Source: Rhodoferax sp.
Lineage (GTDB): Bacteria > Pseudomonadota > Gammaproteobacteria > Burkholderiales > Burkholderiaceae_C
Reading direction: 5' to 3'
DNA length: 40,292 nucleotides
NCBI RefSeq assembly: GCF_025354435.1
Contig: NZ_JANXMU010000087.1
Span: 1 to 40,292 of the forward strand
Positions 1 to 10,360 of this stretch are shown here, piece by piece. The stretch's first letter is position 1, and each line of letters begins with the position of its first letter. A model generated the notes under the pieces. That model did no database searches. It was not told the origin of the DNA and saw nothing but the letters and a program-made list of their open reading frames with translations. Both the position numbers and the translations under genes were made by a program.

Positions 1-125
1 CATTCAAGCCAGTCGGTTGAGGTAAACAGGGGCAAAAGTCCGCATTGCGCAAAATTGTTGCCGTCATGCGACATCCTGTGGGCCGTAGAATCACCGGTTG
101 TCCCAGACACAGCACAGATTACCCC
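1..125 (+). promoter_or_regulatory. gyrA upstream region
   Basis: This is leader DNA before the chosen gyrA start. It contains an 8-bp palindrome TTGCGCAA at 45-52, within GCATTGCGCAA, an 11-mer that recurs upstream of ihfB. A TAGAAT hexamer at 86-91 could be a -10 box, but I see no well-spaced -35. No convincing Shine-Dalgarno sequence precedes the ATG at 126. Confidence 0.3.
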
Positions 126-2798
126 ATGACCCAGTTCGCCAAAGAAACCCTGCCCATCAGTCTTGAAGAGGAAATGCGCCGGAGCTACCTTGATTACGCG
201 ATGAGCGTGATTGTGGGCCGCGCCCTCCCTGATGCGCGTGACGGTCTCAAGCCGGTGCACCGGCGCGTGCTATTTGCCATGCACGAGCTCAATAACGACT
301 GGAACCGTGCCTATAAGAAGTCGGCCCGTATCGTGGGCGACGTGATTGGTAAGTACCACCCCCACGGCGATAGCGCGGTGTATGAGACCATCGTTCGGAT
401 GGCGCAGGACTTCTCCCTGCGCCATATGCTGGTCGATGGCCAGGGCAACTTCGGTTCGGTGGATGGCGACAACGCCGCCGCCATGCGGTACACCGAAATC
501 CGCATGTCCAAGATCGCGCACGAGTTGCTGGCCGACCTAGACAAAGAAACCGTCGATTTCGGCCCCAATTACGACGGCAGCGAACAAGAGCCGCTAGTCA
601 TGCCCGCGCGCTTCCCTAATCTATTAATTAACGGCTCCTCCGGCATTGCTGTGGGTATGGCCACCAACATCCCGCCGCACAACCTGAACGAAGTGGTCGA
701 CGGCTGCCTGCACCTGCTGCGCAATCCGCAAGCTACGGTGGACGAACTGATGGAGATCATCCCCGCGCCCGACTTCCCCACGGCCGGCATCATCTACGGC
801 ATCAATGGCGTGAAAGACGGCTACCGCACCGGCCGTGGCCGCGTGGTGATGCGCGCCAAGGTGCACTTTGAAGACATCGACAAAGGCCAGCGCCAGGCCA
901 TCATCGTCGACGAACTGCCCTACCAGTGCAACAAGAAGACCCTGCAAGAGCGCATGGCCGAGCTGGTGCATGAGAAGAAGATCGAAGGCATCAGCCATAT
1001 CCAGGACGAGTCCGACAAGTCCGGCATGCGTCTGGTGATCGAACTCAAGCGTGGCGAAGTACCCGAGGTGGTGTTGAACAATTTGTACAAGCAGACCCAG
1101 CTGCAAGACACCTTCGGCATGAACATGGTGGCGCTGGTCAACGGCCAGCCCAAGCTGTGCAACCTAAAGGATCTGATCGAGGTCTTCCTGGAGCACCGCC
1201 GCGAGGTAGTGACCCGCCGCACCATATTCAACCTGCGCAAGGCCCGCGAACGCGGTCATGTGCTGGAAGGCCTGGCGGTCGCGCTGGCGAACATTGACGA
1301 CTTCATCGCCATCATTCGCAACGCCCCCACGCCGCCAGTGGCCAAGGTCGAGCTGATGGCCCGCCCGTGGGACAGCAAACTGGTGCGCGAAATGCTCACC
1401 CGCACCCGTGCCGACGGCGGTATGGTCAACGTAGACGACTACCGCCCCGACGGCCTGGAAAAAGAACTCGGCATGGGCAGCGACGGCCTGTACCGCCTGT
1501 CCGAAGTGCAGGCGCAAGAAATTTTGCAGATGCGTCTGCAACGCCTGACCGGGCTGGAGCAGGACAAGATCGTCGCCGAATACAAAGAGGTGATGTCCGA
1601 GATCGAAGACTTCCTGGACATCCTGGCCAAGCCTGAGCGCGTATCGGCCATCATTGGCGAAGAACTCACCGCCATCAAGCTGGAATTCGGCCAGACCAAA
1701 CTGGGCGCACGCCGCAGCCAGGTGGAATACAGTGCGTTCGACCTCAGCACCGAAGACCTGATCACCCCTACCGACATGGTGGTCACGCTATCCCACAGCG
1801 GCTATATCAAGAGCCAGCCTTTGAGCGAATACCGGGCACAAAAGCGTGGCGGGCGCGGCAAGCAGGCCACGGCCACCAAAGAAGACGACTGGGTCGACCA
1901 GCTCTTCATTGCCAACACGCACGACTACATCTTGTGCTTCAGCAACCGCGGCCGCCTGTACTGGCTGAAGGTTTGGGAAGTGCCACAGGGTTCGCGCGGC
2001 TCGCGTGGTCGCCCCATCGTCAACATGTTCCCGCTGCAAGAAGGCGAAAAAATCAACGTCGTGCTGGCCCTGACCGGTGAGAAGCGCAGCTTCCCTGCCG
2101 ACCAGTACGTCTTCATGGCCACCAGCATGGGCACGGTCAAAAAGACCCCGCTGACCGACTTCAGCAACCCACGCAAGGCCGGCATCATCGCCGTGGACCT
2201 GGACCCGGGCGACTTCCTGATCGGCGCAGCCCTCACCGACGGCAAGCACGACGTGATGCTGTTCAGCGACGGCGGCAAAGCCGTGCGCTTTGACGAAAAC
2301 GATGTGCGCCCCATGGGCCGCAACGCCCGCGGCGTGCGCGGCATGATGCTGGAAGAAGGCCAGGGCGTGATCGCCATGCTGGTCGCCGAAGACGAGCTGC
2401 AAAGTGTGCTTACCGCCACCCTGAACGGCTACGGCAAACGCACCAGCATCACCGAATACACCCGCCATGGCCGTGGCACCAAGGGCATGATCGCCATTCA
2501 ACAAAGTGAGCGTAATGGCCGCGTGGTAGCCGCCACCCTGGTGCATGCCGACGACGAGATCATGCTGATTACCGACAAGGGCGTGCTGGTGCGCACCCGC
2601 GTCAGCGAAATCCGCGAACTCGGCCGTGCCACCCAGGGCGTGACCCTGATCGGCCTGGACGAAGGCTCCAAGCTCAGCGGTCTGCAGCGGATTGTGGAAA
2701 ACGATGCCATCGTGGCCGCCACCGAAGCGGATGAGGCGGGTGAGACCGGCGACGATGCAGGCACCGACGACACACCCCCCGGCACCCCCGAAGCGTAA
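126..2798 (+). CDS. gyrA: DNA gyrase subunit A
   Basis: GyrA is the DNA-breaking and rejoining subunit of the A2B2 gyrase, which adds negative supercoils using ATP hydrolysed by GyrB. The 890-residue product has the usual length. From the ATG at 126 its numbering matches E. coli GyrA: catalytic Tyr122 lies in RYTEIRM, and the quinolone-determining region reads [10 protein letters not shown] with Ser83 and Glu87. The GyrA box QKRGGRG at about residues 572-578 marks it as gyrase rather than topoisomerase IV, and six beta-pinwheel blades follow. The C-terminus is an acidic tail rich in Asp and Glu. An upstream in-frame TTG at 45 would add 27 residues that do not look like GyrA, so I reject it. 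The gene is separated from serC by a palindromic repeat. Confidence 0.97.
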   Translation: MTQFAKETLPISLEEEMRRSYLDYAMSVIVGRALPDARDGLKPVHRRVLFAMHELNNDWNRAYKKSARIVGDVIGKYHPHGDSAVYETIVRMAQDFSLRHMLVDGQGNFGSVDGDNAAAMRYTEIRMSKIAHELLADLDKETVDFGPNYDGSEQEPLVMPARFPNLLINGSSGIAVGMATNIPPHNLNEVVDGCLHLLRNPQATVDELMEIIPAPDFPTAGIIYGINGVKDGYRTGRGRVVMRAKVHFEDIDKGQRQAIIVDELPYQCNKKTLQERMAELVHEKKIEGISHIQDESDKSGMRLVIELKRGEVPEVVLNNLYKQTQLQDTFGMNMVALVNGQPKLCNLKDLIEVFLEHRREVVTRRTIFNLRKARERGHVLEGLAVALANIDDFIAIIRNAPTPPVAKVELMARPWDSKLVREMLTRTRADGGMVNVDDYRPDGLEKELGMGSDGLYRLSEVQAQEILQMRLQRLTGLEQDKIVAEYKEVMSEIEDFLDILAKPERVSAIIGEELTAIKLEFGQTKLGARRSQVEYSAFDLSTEDLITPTDMVVTLSHSGYIKSQPLSEYRAQKRGGRGKQATATKEDDWVDQLFIANTHDYILCFSNRGRLYWLKVWEVPQGSRGSRGRPIVNMFPLQEGEKINVVLALTGEKRSFPADQYVFMATSMGTVKKTPLTDFSNPRKAGIIAVDLDPGDFLIGAALTDGKHDVMLFSDGGKAVRFDENDVRPMGRNARGVRGMMLEEGQGVIAMLVAEDELQSVLTATLNGYGKRTSITEYTRHGRGTKGMIAIQQSERNGRVVAATLVHADDEIMLITDKGVLVRTRVSEIRELGRATQGVTLIGLDEGSKLSGLQRIVENDAIVAATEADEAGETGDDAGTDDTPPGTPEA

Positions 2799-2820
2799 AA
2801 CCGCCAATACTCTCAATTTA

Positions 2821-2863
2821 GTAGCACCTAGCGCAGGTGGAATCTGCGCTAGAGGCCTAAAAA
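2821..2863 (+). repeat. 43-bp CTAG-type palindromic repeat, copy a (gyrA-serC gap)
   Basis: This intergenic copy of a dispersed family has perfect arms CTAGCGCAG (2828-2836) and CTGCGCTAG (2844-2852). The arms flank GTGGAAT and are followed by AGGCCTAAAAA. It aligns without gaps to copies at 24088, 24824, 36852 and 40083 (- strand). It can fold as a hairpin in mRNA but has no T-tract, so it is not an obvious intrinsic terminator. Confidence 0.75.
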
Positions 2864-2877
2864 CCTTAAGAAATTGC

Positions 2878-3984
2878 ATGACACGCCCCTTCAATTTTTC
2901 CGCTGGCCCTGCCGCTATTCCTGAAGAAGTCCTGACCCAGGCCGCCGCCGAAATGCTGGACTGGCACGGCAGCGGCATGGGCGTGATGGAAATGAGCCAC
3001 CGGGGCAAAGAATTCCTGTCGATCTACGCACAAACCAAGGCCGACTTCCGCGCCTTGATGGCCGTGCCGCCCGAGTTCAAAATTCTGTTCATGCAAGGCG
3101 GTGGCCTGGGCGAAAACGCCATCGTGCCGCTGAATTTGTCGCGTGGCGGCAAGGTCGATTGCGTGGTCACCGGCAGTTGGAGCCAGAAGTCGCAAAAAGA
3201 GGCGCGCAAATACGCCAGCGTGCAGACGGCCGCCAGCACTGAAACCACCGGCTACACCCGCCTGCCCGACCCGGCCAGCTGGAATCTGAGCGCCGATGCC
3301 CGCTACGTGCACATCTGCGGCAATGAAACCATCGACGGCGTGGAATTCCAAACCCTGCCGGATCTACAGGCTCTGGGCAGCAAAGCCCCACTGGTAGTCG
3401 ATTTCTCGTCCCACGTGGCCTCGCGCGGCATGGACTGGAGCAAGGTCGGCCTGGCCTTTGGCGGCGCACAAAAAAACCTCGGCCCCGCCGGCCTGACCGT
3501 CGTGGTGGTGCGCGAAGATCTGCTGGGCCACGCCCTGGATGTCTGCCCCAGCGCCTTCAACTACGAGACGGTGGCCGACAACCAGTCGATGTACAACACG
3601 CCGCCCACCTACGCCATCTACATCGCCGGACTGACCTTCCAGTGGCTCAAACACCAAACCGAAGGTGATCTGCATGGCATTGCCGCGATGGAGCACCGCA
3701 ACATCGCCAAGGCCGAGCTGTTGTACCGCGCCATCGACCAGTCGCAGCTGTACTTCAACAAGGTGGATGCAGACTGCCGTTCGCGCATGAACGTGCCCTT
3801 CTTTCTGCGCGACGAGAGCCGCAACGACGCATTCTTAGAAGGTGCCAAGGCACGCGGCTTGCTTCAGCTCAAGGGCCACAAGTCGGTCGGCGGCATGCGG
3901 GCCAGCATCTACAACGCCATGCCGCTGGCGGGTGTACAGGCGCTGGTGGACTACATGCACGCATTTGAAAAGAGCCAGGCCTGA
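2878..3984 (+). CDS. serC: Phosphoserine aminotransferase
   Basis: This PLP enzyme converts 3-phosphohydroxypyruvate and glutamate to O-phosphoserine, the second step of serine synthesis. It also acts on the equivalent 4-carbon intermediate in pyridoxal phosphate synthesis. The 368-residue protein opens with the family signature FNFSAGPA. Lys199, in the motif GGAQKN, is the predicted PLP Schiff-base lysine. The C-terminal motif [14 protein letters not shown] binds phosphate in this family. The ATG at 2878 is chosen because the open frame from 2692 overlaps gyrA and carries no homologous residues. serC ends 3 bp before pheA, an operon arrangement linking serine and aromatic amino acid synthesis that is common in proteobacteria. 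Confidence 0.96.
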   Translation: MTRPFNFSAGPAAIPEEVLTQAAAEMLDWHGSGMGVMEMSHRGKEFLSIYAQTKADFRALMAVPPEFKILFMQGGGLGENAIVPLNLSRGGKVDCVVTGSWSQKSQKEARKYASVQTAASTETTGYTRLPDPASWNLSADARYVHICGNETIDGVEFQTLPDLQALGSKAPLVVDFSSHVASRGMDWSKVGLAFGGAQKNLGPAGLTVVVVREDLLGHALDVCPSAFNYETVADNQSMYNTPPTYAIYIAGLTFQWLKHQTEGDLHGIAAMEHRNIAKAELLYRAIDQSQLYFNKVDADCRSRMNVPFFLRDESRNDAFLEGAKARGLLQLKGHKSVGGMRASIYNAMPLAGVQALVDYMHAFEKSQA

Positions 3985-3987
3985 TCC

Positions 3988-5094
3988 ATGACTGCCGCAA
4001 CACCGCCCACCGCCACCCCTGATCTGGCCGACCTGCGGGTCAAGATCGACAAAATCGACCAGGATCTGCTGACCCTGCTGAACCACCGTGCCGAAGTGGC
4101 CGAAAAGGTCGGCGACATCAAGCGCCGCGAAGGCTCGCCCTTCTTCCGGCCCGACCGCGTGGCCCAGGTGATCGAAAAAATCCAGCGGTCCAACCCTGGC
4201 CCGCTAAAAAACCAGCATGTGGCCGCCGTCTGGCGCGAAATCATGTCGGCCTGCCTGGCGCTGGAAGCACCCCAGCGCGTGGCCGTGCTCGGCCCAGAAG
4301 GCACCTTTACCGAACAAGCCGCCATCGAATTCTTTGGCAGCGCCGCCGAACTCCTGTACTGCGCCAATTTCGACGAAGTCTTCCACGCCACCGCCGCCGG
4401 CACAGTGCAGTACGGCGTGGTCGCGATCGAGAACTCCACCGAAGGCGTGGTGGCCCGCTCGCTTGATCTATTCCTGCACTCGCCGGTGCATGTGGTGGGC
4501 GAAGTTAGCCTGCTGGTGCGGCACAACCTGCTGCGCCAAACCAATTCACGCGACAACATCGACGTGGTCATGGCCCACCCCCAGGCGCTGGCCCAGTGCC
4601 AGGCCTGGCTGACCCAGCACCTGCCCCACGCCGAGCGCCGTGCCGTGTCCAGCAATGCCGAAGGCGCACGCCTGGCAGCTACGAATCCGGCCTGGGCCGC
4701 GCTGGCCAGCGAACGTGCCGCCTCCCAGTTTGGCCTGCACATCGTGGCCCATGCGGTACAGGACGATGCCTACAACCGCACCCGCTTCGCCGTCATCTGC
4801 CTGCCGCAGACCCTGGCCACGCCGCCCGCGTCGGGCAAGGACTGCACCAGCCTGGTGGTGTCGGTGCCCAACAAACCGGGTGCCATGCACGATTTGCTGG
4901 TGCCGCTGAAAACCAACGGCGTGTCCATGACCCGCTTTGAATCCCGCCCCGCCCGCACCGGCCAGTGGGACTACTACTTCTACATCGACCTGGACGGTCA
5001 CCCTTCGCAGCCCCACGTGGCCAAGGCGCTGCAAGAGTTGCGCGCGCTGTGCGCCTTCTTCAAGGTACTGGGCACCTACCCGGTCGGCTCCTGA
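3988..5094 (+). CDS. pheA: Bifunctional chorismate mutase / prephenate dehydratase
   Basis: The P-protein makes phenylpyruvate from chorismate via prephenate. It has 368 residues. An N-terminal AroQ-type chorismate mutase helix bundle spans about residues 12-90. The prephenate dehydratase domain starts at GPEGTFTEQA near residue 100 and contains the family motif NRTRF. A C-terminal ACT regulatory domain, with motifs NKPGAMHD and TRFESRP, spans about 285-365 and normally gives feedback inhibition by phenylalanine. Its start lies 3 bp after the serC stop. The next gene, tyrA, begins 11 bp after its stop, so both branches from prephenate are encoded side by side. Confidence 0.96.
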   Translation: MTAATPPTATPDLADLRVKIDKIDQDLLTLLNHRAEVAEKVGDIKRREGSPFFRPDRVAQVIEKIQRSNPGPLKNQHVAAVWREIMSACLALEAPQRVAVLGPEGTFTEQAAIEFFGSAAELLYCANFDEVFHATAAGTVQYGVVAIENSTEGVVARSLDLFLHSPVHVVGEVSLLVRHNLLRQTNSRDNIDVVMAHPQALAQCQAWLTQHLPHAERRAVSSNAEGARLAATNPAWAALASERAASQFGLHIVAHAVQDDAYNRTRFAVICLPQTLATPPASGKDCTSLVVSVPNKPGAMHDLLVPLKTNGVSMTRFESRPARTGQWDYYFYIDLDGHPSQPHVAKALQELRALCAFFKVLGTYPVGS

Positions 5095-5105
5095 AAGCAG
5101 CGCCC

Positions 5106-5984
5106 ATGTTTGAACAACTCGGACTGATAGGCTGCGGCCTGATGGGTGGCTCGTTTGCGCTGGCGATGAAAAACGCCGGGCTGGTGAAACGCGTAGTAGG
5201 CTACAGCAAGTCGCCCTCCACCACCAGCAAGGCCCGCCAACTCGGCGTGATCGACATCGAAGCCCCCTCGGCCCTGCTGGCCGTGTCAGGTGCCGACATC
5301 GTGCTACTGGCCGTGCCGGTGGCCGCCACCGAAAACACCTTCAAGGCCATCAAGCACCTGATCACCCCCAACACCCTGGTGATGGACGTGGGCTCCACCA
5401 AGCGCGATGTGGTGGATGCCGCCCGCCGGGCGCTGCGCGAGCAGGTCGGCTCCTTTGTGCCCGCCCACCCGATCACCGGAAAAGAGGTGTCCGGCGTGGA
5501 GTTTGCCGATCCGCTGCTGTACAGCGGTAAAAACGTCATCCTGACCCCCATCGAACGCACCCTGCCCGCCCAGTTGGCCCAAGCCCAGGCGGTATGGGCG
5601 GCGCTGGGCTGCAATGTGCTGCAAATGACCCCCGAATCGCACGATGCGGCGTTTGCCGCCGTCAGCCACCTGCCGCACCTGATCGCCTTTGCCATGATGC
5701 ACGGCCTGGTCAGCCAGCCGCAGGGGCAGGAATATCTGGCCCTGGCCGGTCCGGGTTTTCGCGACTTCACCCGCATCGCCGCATCCGACCCGCACATGTG
5801 GCGCGACGTGTTGCTGGCTAACAAAGAGGAAGTCCTGGCCCAGTCGCAGATTTTCCAAAAAACACTGCAAACCATGGAAAGCATGCTCACCAGCAACAAC
5901 GTGGACGGCCTGGTGCAAATGCTGGAGCACGCCAGCGACAGCCGCGCCGACTGGAGCATGGCCTCCTTGAAACCCAAGATCTGA
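5106..5984 (+). CDS. tyrA: Prephenate (or arogenate) dehydrogenase
   Basis: TyrA oxidatively decarboxylates prephenate, or arogenate in some family members, towards tyrosine using NAD(P). The 292-residue protein starts with a Rossmann fold carrying GCGLMGGS. It has the family motifs [13 protein letters not shown] and [10 protein letters not shown], and an all-helical C-terminal dimerisation domain containing SHLPHL. There is no fused chorismate mutase or ACT domain, so it is the short monofunctional form. The longer open frame from 4965 overlaps pheA by over 120 bp and its extra residues are not family-like. The ATG at 5106 gives the expected N-terminus. The substrate choice between prephenate and arogenate cannot be read from the sequence with confidence. 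Confidence 0.93.
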   Translation: MFEQLGLIGCGLMGGSFALAMKNAGLVKRVVGYSKSPSTTSKARQLGVIDIEAPSALLAVSGADIVLLAVPVAATENTFKAIKHLITPNTLVMDVGSTKRDVVDAARRALREQVGSFVPAHPITGKEVSGVEFADPLLYSGKNVILTPIERTLPAQLAQAQAVWAALGCNVLQMTPESHDAAFAAVSHLPHLIAFAMMHGLVSQPQGQEYLALAGPGFRDFTRIAASDPHMWRDVLLANKEEVLAQSQIFQKTLQTMESMLTSNNVDGLVQMLEHASDSRADWSMASLKPKI

Positions 5985-5994
5985 TTTCCATCTG

Positions 5995-8016
5995 ATGTTT
6001 GCCACCCCTTTTCTCGACCTCCCCCCCCTCGACAGCGCCAGTGGCACCGTCGTGCTGCCAGGCTCCAAAAGCATCTCTAACCGCGTACTGCTGCTGGCCG
6101 CCCTGAGCGGTGGCACCACCCGCGTGCACGACCTGTTGGATTCCGACGACACCAAGGTCATGCTGGCCGCGCTGGCCACGCTGGGCTGTGGCATCCGCCA
6201 CAACCACGTGAATGGCAACACGGTAGAGATCGACGGGCTGGCCGGGCAATTGACGGCTTCGCAGGCCGATCTGTTCATGGGCAACGCGGGCACCGCCATC
6301 CGCCCGCTCACCGCTGCGCTAGCCGTGTTGGGCGGCGACTTCAGCCTGCACGGCGTACCGCGCATGCACGAGCGCCCCATTGGCGACTTGGTCGATGCCC
6401 TGCGCCAGCTCGGCTGCCAGATCGACTACACCGGGCAAGACGGCTACCCGCCCCTGCGCATTGGCCAACCCCAACTGAAGCTGGACGCGCCCATTCGCGT
6501 ACGCGGCGATGTGTCCAGCCAGTTCCTGACCGCCCTGCTGATGGCCCTGCCGCTGGTCGCCCAGCAAGACGTAGTCATTGACGTGGTGGGCGAGCTGATA
6601 TCCAAGCCCTACATCGAGATCACGCTGAACCTGCTGGCACGCTTTGGCATCACGGTGCAACGCGATGGCTGGGCCCGCTTCACCATTCCGGCTGGCAGCC
6701 GCTACCAGTCGCCCGGCGACATCCATGTGGAGGCCGACGCCTCGTCCGCTAGCTATTTCATAGCACTAGGCGCAGTGGCTACGAGCACTACTGGCACTTT
6801 TGACTCAAAGATTCGAATCGAAGGTGTGGGTGCCGCGTCCATCCAGGGCGATATCCGCTTTGTCGAAGCGGCCGAGCAGATGGGCGCTCAGGTCGCCAGC
6901 GGCCCGAACTGGCTCGAAATTAGCCGGGGCACCTGGCCGCTCAAAGCCATTGACCTCGACTGCAACCACATTCCCGATGCCGCCATGACCCTGGCGGTGA
7001 TGGCGCTATACGCCGACGGCAGCACCACGCTGCGCAACATCGCCAGCTGGCGCGTCAAGGAAACCGACCGTATCGCAGCCATGGCCACCGAACTGCGCAA
7101 ACTGGGGGCTACGGTGAACGAAGGCGCGGACTACCTCCGCATTACCCCGCCTGCGACCGTTTACGATTGGAAAGCCGCCAGCATCCACACCTACGACGAC
7201 CACCGGGTGGCCATGTGCTTCTCGCTCGCGGCCTTCAACCCGGCCCAATTGCCGGTGCGCATCGAAGACCCGAAATGCGTCGCCAAAACCTTCCCCGACT
7301 ACTTCGAGGCCTTGCTGGCGCTGTCGCACACCGCTACCGCCCACATCCCTGTGCTGTGCATCGACGGCCCCACCGCCTCGGGTAAAGGCACGGTGGCCGC
7401 CGCACTGGCCGCTCGCCTGGGCTACCACTTTCTGGACTCGGGTGCGATGTACCGCATCACCGCGCTGGCCGCCTTGCGTGCAGGCCTGGTCATTTCCACC
7501 ACCGACGAAGCCGCAATTGCCACCCTGGCCCAAACCCTGCCGGTGCGTTTTGTGGACGGTAAGGTCTGGCTCGGCGACTCCGACGTGTCGGAAGCCATCC
7601 GCACCGAAGAAGCCGGAATGAACGCCTCCAAAGTCTCCGCCCTGCCCGCAGTCCGGCTGGCCTTGGTGGCCCTGCAGCACAGCTTTCGGCGGCTGCCCGG
7701 ACTGGTGGCCGACGGTCGCGACATGGGCACCGTGATCTTCCCCGATGCCCCTTTGAAGGTGTACCTGACCGCCACCGCCGCCAAACGTGCAGAGCGGCGG
7801 TATGAGCAGTTGATTTCAAAGGGAATTTCGACTACACTCGAAGACCTTCGCGATGACTTGGAAGCGCGCGACGCACGGGACTCTTCCCGTGTCGCTGCGC
7901 CACTCAAGCCCGCACAAGATGCCTTGCTGCTGGACAACTCTGACATGTCGATCGAAACATCGGTAGACCAGGTGTTGGACTGGTGGCAAAGCAAGCAGCC
8001 GTTTGGTTTGAAATAA
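5995..8016 (+). CDS. aroA-cmk: Fused EPSP synthase / cytidylate kinase
   Basis: This is one uninterrupted 673-residue frame with two enzymes. Residues 1 to about 440 are 5-enolpyruvylshikimate-3-phosphate synthase, the sixth shikimate step. It has PGSKSISNR (Lys25, Arg30), [10 protein letters not shown] (the glyphosate-sensitive class I motif) and DHRVAM. Residues about 450-673 are cytidylate kinase, which phosphorylates CMP/dCMP. It has P-loop GPTASGKG at 458-465, the motif [13 protein letters not shown] and a C-terminal LID-like region. In many proteobacteria aroA and cmk are separate neighbours upstream of rpsA; here the junction is in frame with no stop. The gene starts 10 bp after tyrA and is followed by a strong terminator. 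A short patch at 6760-6802 resembles the window's dispersed palindromic repeat. Confidence 0.95.
   Translation: MFATPFLDLPPLDSASGTVVLPGSKSISNRVLLLAALSGGTTRVHDLLDSDDTKVMLAALATLGCGIRHNHVNGNTVEIDGLAGQLTASQADLFMGNAGTAIRPLTAALAVLGGDFSLHGVPRMHERPIGDLVDALRQLGCQIDYTGQDGYPPLRIGQPQLKLDAPIRVRGDVSSQFLTALLMALPLVAQQDVVIDVVGELISKPYIEITLNLLARFGITVQRDGWARFTIPAGSRYQSPGDIHVEADASSASYFIALGAVATSTTGTFDSKIRIEGVGAASIQGDIRFVEAAEQMGAQVASGPNWLEISRGTWPLKAIDLDCNHIPDAAMTLAVMALYADGSTTLRNIASWRVKETDRIAAMATELRKLGATVNEGADYLRITPPATVYDWKAASIHTYDDHRVAMCFSLAAFNPAQLPVRIEDPKCVAKTFPDYFEALLALSHTATAHIPVLCIDGPTASGKGTVAAALAARLGYHFLDSGAMYRITALAALRAGLVISTTDEAAIATLAQTLPVRFVDGKVWLGDSDVSEAIRTEEAGMNASKVSALPAVRLALVALQHSFRRLPGLVADGRDMGTVIFPDAPLKVYLTATAAKRAERRYEQLISKGISTTLEDLRDDLEARDARDSSRVAAPLKPAQDALLLDNSDMSIETSVDQVLDWWQSKQPFGLK
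6760..6802 (+). repeat. Possible in-gene copy of the 43-bp palindromic repeat (inside aroA)
   Basis: Within aroA this stretch aligns without gaps to intergenic copy a at 2821. It shares TAGCAC, GCGCAG, GC-CTA and GGC at the same spacing, about 22 of the first 36 positions by eye. Reading frame and protein length are unaffected; the coded segment falls in the conserved [10 protein letters not shown] region. It is the weakest of the four in-gene candidates. Confidence 0.35.
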
Positions 8017-8031
8017 CCCAACGGCACCAGC

Positions 8032-8061
8032 CCACTCTGCTGCTTCAGCCGAGTGGTTTTT
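8032..8061 (+). terminator. Intrinsic terminator after aroA-cmk
   Basis: A GC-rich hairpin is formed by CCACTC (8032-8037) with GAGTGG (8051-8056) and GCTG (8039-8042) with CAGC (8046-8049). The loop is CTT, and TTTTT follows at 8057-8061. It starts 15 bp after the aroA-cmk stop. It should separate the serC-aroA/cmk unit from rpsA, or act as an attenuator within the rpsA leader. Confidence 0.85.
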
Positions 8062-8166
8062 AACCCTGTAACCCCGGTGGTCCCTCGACCGCCAAACCGC
8101 CACACCAGAACCTCACGCAGGTGCAATTCCGCACCCGCCAACCCTGTGCTGTGGACTAGGAAAACC
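8062..8166 (+). promoter_or_regulatory. rpsA leader region
   Basis: This is the 105-bp gap between the terminator and the rpsA start. It can form a small hairpin, GGTGC (8120-8124) with GCACC (8131-8135). An AGG at 8158-8160 lies before the ATG as a weak Shine-Dalgarno. In E. coli, S1 represses translation of its own mRNA through a structured leader with a poor Shine-Dalgarno. The same could apply here, but this is inference. No clear -35/-10 pair was identified. Confidence 0.3.
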
Positions 8167-9849
8167 ATGTCAGAATCATTTGCAGACCTCTTTGCCGAAT
8201 CGCTAACCCGCACGGAAACGCGCATTGGTGAAGTCGTCACCGCCGAAGTCATCCGTATCGAACACAGCTTTGTGGTCGTGAACGCTGGCCTCAAATCCGA
8301 AGCCTACGTGCCGCTGGAAGAGTTCAAGACCGACAAGGGCGAAGTTGAAGTCCAAGTTGGCGAATTCATTTCGGTTGCCATCGTCGCGATCGAAAACGGC
8401 TACGGCGACACCATCGTCAGCCGTGACACCGCCAAACGCCTGGCTTCCTGGATGTCCCTGGAGAAATCCCTGGAATCCGGCGAATTCGTTACCGGCACCA
8501 CCTCCGGCAAGGTCAAGGGCGGTCTGACCGTTCTGGTCAACGGCATCCGCGCATTCTTGCCCGGTTCGCTGATCGACACCCGCCCCATCAAGGACTTGTC
8601 TCCCTACGAGAACAAGACCATGGAATTCAAGGTCATCAAGCTCGACCGCAAGCGCAACAACGTCGTGTTGTCGCGCCGCGCTGTGGTCGAAGCGTCGATG
8701 GGCGAAGAACGCGCCAAACTGATGGAAACCCTGAAAGAAGGTTCCGTGGTGCACGGCGTAGTCAAGAACATCACCGAATACGGTGCGTTCGTGGACCTGG
8801 GCGGCATTGACGGCCTGCTGCACATCACCGACATGGCATGGCGCCGTGTGCGTCACCCATCGGAAGTGGTGACGGCTGGTCAGGAAATCACCGCCAAGAT
8901 CCTCAAGTTCGACACCGAAAAGAACCGTGTGTCCTTGGGTCTGAAGCAAATGGGCGACGACCCATGGATGGGCGTGAACCGCCGCTACCCACAATCGACC
9001 CGTCTGTTCGGCAAGATCACCAACATCGCCGACTACGGTGCATTCGTGGAACTCGAACCCGGCATCGAAGGCTTGGTGCACGTTTCCGAAATGGACTGGA
9101 CCAACAAGAACATCGCTCCCGCCAAGCTGGTTTCGCTGGGCGACGAAGTCGAAGTCATGGTTCTGGAAATCGACGAAGACAAGCGCCGCATCAGCCTGGG
9201 CATGAAGCAGTGCAAGGCCAACCCATGGCAAGAATTCGCGCAAGACACCAAGCGTGGCGACCGCGTCAAGGGCCCGATCAAGTCGATCACCGACTTCGGC
9301 GTGTTCGTGGGTCTGGCTGCCGGTATCGACGGCCTGGTGCATTTGTCTGACCTCTCGTGGAACGAAACCGGCGAAGCCGCCGTGCGTAACTACAAGAAGG
9401 GCCAAGAAGTCGAAGCCATCGTGTTGGCCGTGGACGTGGACCGCGAACGCATCTCTTTGGGCATCAAACAGCTCGACAGCGATCCGTTCACCACCTTCAC
9501 CACCATCAACGACAAGGGCCAGATCGTGACCGGCAAGGTCAAGACCGTGGATGCCCGTGGCGCTGAAATCGACCTGGGTGAAGACATCATCGGTTACCTG
9601 CGCGCTTCCGAAATCAGCCGTGACCGCGTTGAAGACGCACGTAACGTGCTGAAAGAAGGCGACGAAGTTACCGCTGTGGTGGTCAATGTGGATCGCAAGA
9701 CCCGCAACATCCAGTTGTCGATCAAGGCCAAGGACGCTGCCGACCAAGGTGAAGCCATGGCTGCACTGAGCCAAGCTTCGGCCCGCGAAAACGCTGGCAC
9801 CACCAGCCTGGGCGCTTTGCTGCGCGCCAAGCTGGATAACAACAATTAA
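8167..9849 (+). CDS. rpsA: 30S ribosomal protein S1
   Basis: S1 is the large RNA-binding protein of the small subunit. It captures mRNA leaders for translation initiation. The 560-residue length matches the family (about 557 in E. coli). Six S1/OB-fold repeats are visible as recurring blocks such as [36 protein letters not shown] and [18 protein letters not shown], each ending in an R(I/V)SLG(L/M/I)KQ motif. The first two repeats are diverged, as is usual because they bind the ribosome. The open frame from 8053 is rejected: the ATG at 8167 gives the canonical N-terminus MSESFADLF. It has its own terminator immediately downstream. Confidence 0.97.
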   Translation: MSESFADLFAESLTRTETRIGEVVTAEVIRIEHSFVVVNAGLKSEAYVPLEEFKTDKGEVEVQVGEFISVAIVAIENGYGDTIVSRDTAKRLASWMSLEKSLESGEFVTGTTSGKVKGGLTVLVNGIRAFLPGSLIDTRPIKDLSPYENKTMEFKVIKLDRKRNNVVLSRRAVVEASMGEERAKLMETLKEGSVVHGVVKNITEYGAFVDLGGIDGLLHITDMAWRRVRHPSEVVTAGQEITAKILKFDTEKNRVSLGLKQMGDDPWMGVNRRYPQSTRLFGKITNIADYGAFVELEPGIEGLVHVSEMDWTNKNIAPAKLVSLGDEVEVMVLEIDEDKRRISLGMKQCKANPWQEFAQDTKRGDRVKGPIKSITDFGVFVGLAAGIDGLVHLSDLSWNETGEAAVRNYKKGQEVEAIVLAVDVDRERISLGIKQLDSDPFTTFTTINDKGQIVTGKVKTVDARGAEIDLGEDIIGYLRASEISRDRVEDARNVLKEGDEVTAVVVNVDRKTRNIQLSIKAKDAADQGEAMAALSQASARENAGTTSLGALLRAKLDNNN

Positions 9850-9875
9850 TTTGTTGCTGATCTAGGCTAGTGCCA

Positions 9876-9917
9876 AGCCGATCCGACTCGCAGGGGCGAG
9901 CGGGTCGGCTTTATTTA
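9876..9917 (+). terminator. Intrinsic terminator after rpsA
   Basis: An imperfect GC-rich stem pairs AGCCGA-CCG-CTCG (from 9876) with CGAGCGGGTCGGCT (ending at 9910), across a loop near CAGGGG. It is followed by the T-rich run TTATTTAT. It lies about 27 bp after the rpsA stop and probably ends rpsA transcription before ihfB. Confidence 0.8.
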
Positions 9918-9931
9918 TAACCCAACAGGGT

Positions 9932-9970
9932 TTGCGCAAGGTTCTCCATCCACGGGGTGCATTGCGCAAG
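9932..9970 (+). promoter_or_regulatory. Paired TTGCGCAAG motifs upstream of ihfB
   Basis: Two identical 9-mers TTGCGCAAG, each containing the palindrome TTGCGCAA, lie at 9932-9940 and 9962-9970. They are 30 bp apart, about three helical turns, in the gap between the rpsA terminator and ihfB. The second sits in GCATTGCGCAA, which also occurs upstream of gyrA at 42-52. This layout would suit a dimeric regulator. No known regulator is assigned. Confidence 0.35.
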
Positions 9971-9994
9971 TCCTTTTGAAACCATACCCCTTCC

Positions 9995-10318
9995 ATGACC
10001 CGATCCGACCTTGTTGAAGAACTGGCCGCCCGATTCAGCCAGCTGACCCACCGCGATGCCGAGCACGCCGTGAAGACCATCCTGGATGCCGTAGGGGATG
10101 CGCTGGTGCGCGGGCACCGGGTCGAGATCCGTGGCTTTGGCAGCTTCTCCATCAACCGCCGCCCGCCGCGCATGGGCCGCAACCCGCGCAGCGGCGAGAG
10201 CGTGGCCATTCCCGAAAAGCGCGTACCCCACTTCAAGCCCGGCAAAGCCCTGCGCGAAGCCGTAGACCTGCACACCGCCGAGATCGAGGCCCGTGAACTG
10301 CGCGAATCCCGCGAATGA
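9995..10318 (+). CDS. ihfB: Integration host factor subunit beta
   Basis: IHF beta pairs with IHF alpha to form a sequence-specific DNA-bending nucleoid protein. It is used in transcription, replication and recombination. The 107-residue product has the HU/IHF fold: helix pair [10 protein letters not shown] to [10 protein letters not shown], then the beta arm with [23 protein letters not shown]. The arm includes the conserved proline that intercalates into DNA. The sequence after residue 94 is a short C-terminal extension compared with E. coli. Its position after rpsA is the conserved proteobacterial order. It is followed 42 bp later by lapA. Confidence 0.95.
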   Translation: MTRSDLVEELAARFSQLTHRDAEHAVKTILDAVGDALVRGHRVEIRGFGSFSINRRPPRMGRNPRSGESVAIPEKRVPHFKPGKALREAVDLHTAEIEARELRESRE

Positions 10319-10360
10319 GGTTTTTGCATCGCTAGAATGCCCAGACGATGGAGGACACCC

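Noticed and set aside
45-125. In-frame upstream extension of gyrA starting at a TTG
   Set aside because: The extra 27 residues are not GyrA-like. The ATG at 126 reproduces the E. coli residue numbering exactly.
2828-2852. Intrinsic terminator after gyrA
   Set aside because: The perfect hairpin lacks a following T-tract and is explained as a copy of the dispersed repeat.
1788-3008. Long - strand open frame of 406 codons opposite gyrA and the serC start
   Set aside because: Its translation is low-complexity Gly/Ala/Val/His-rich with no recognisable domain. It is an antisense shadow of GC-rich coding DNA.
8112-8150. Resemblance to the core of a cobalamin riboswitch (GGTGCAATTCC, then CCCGCCA) in the rpsA leader
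   Set aside because: The downstream B12 box and most paired regions are absent, and rpsA has no cobalamin link.
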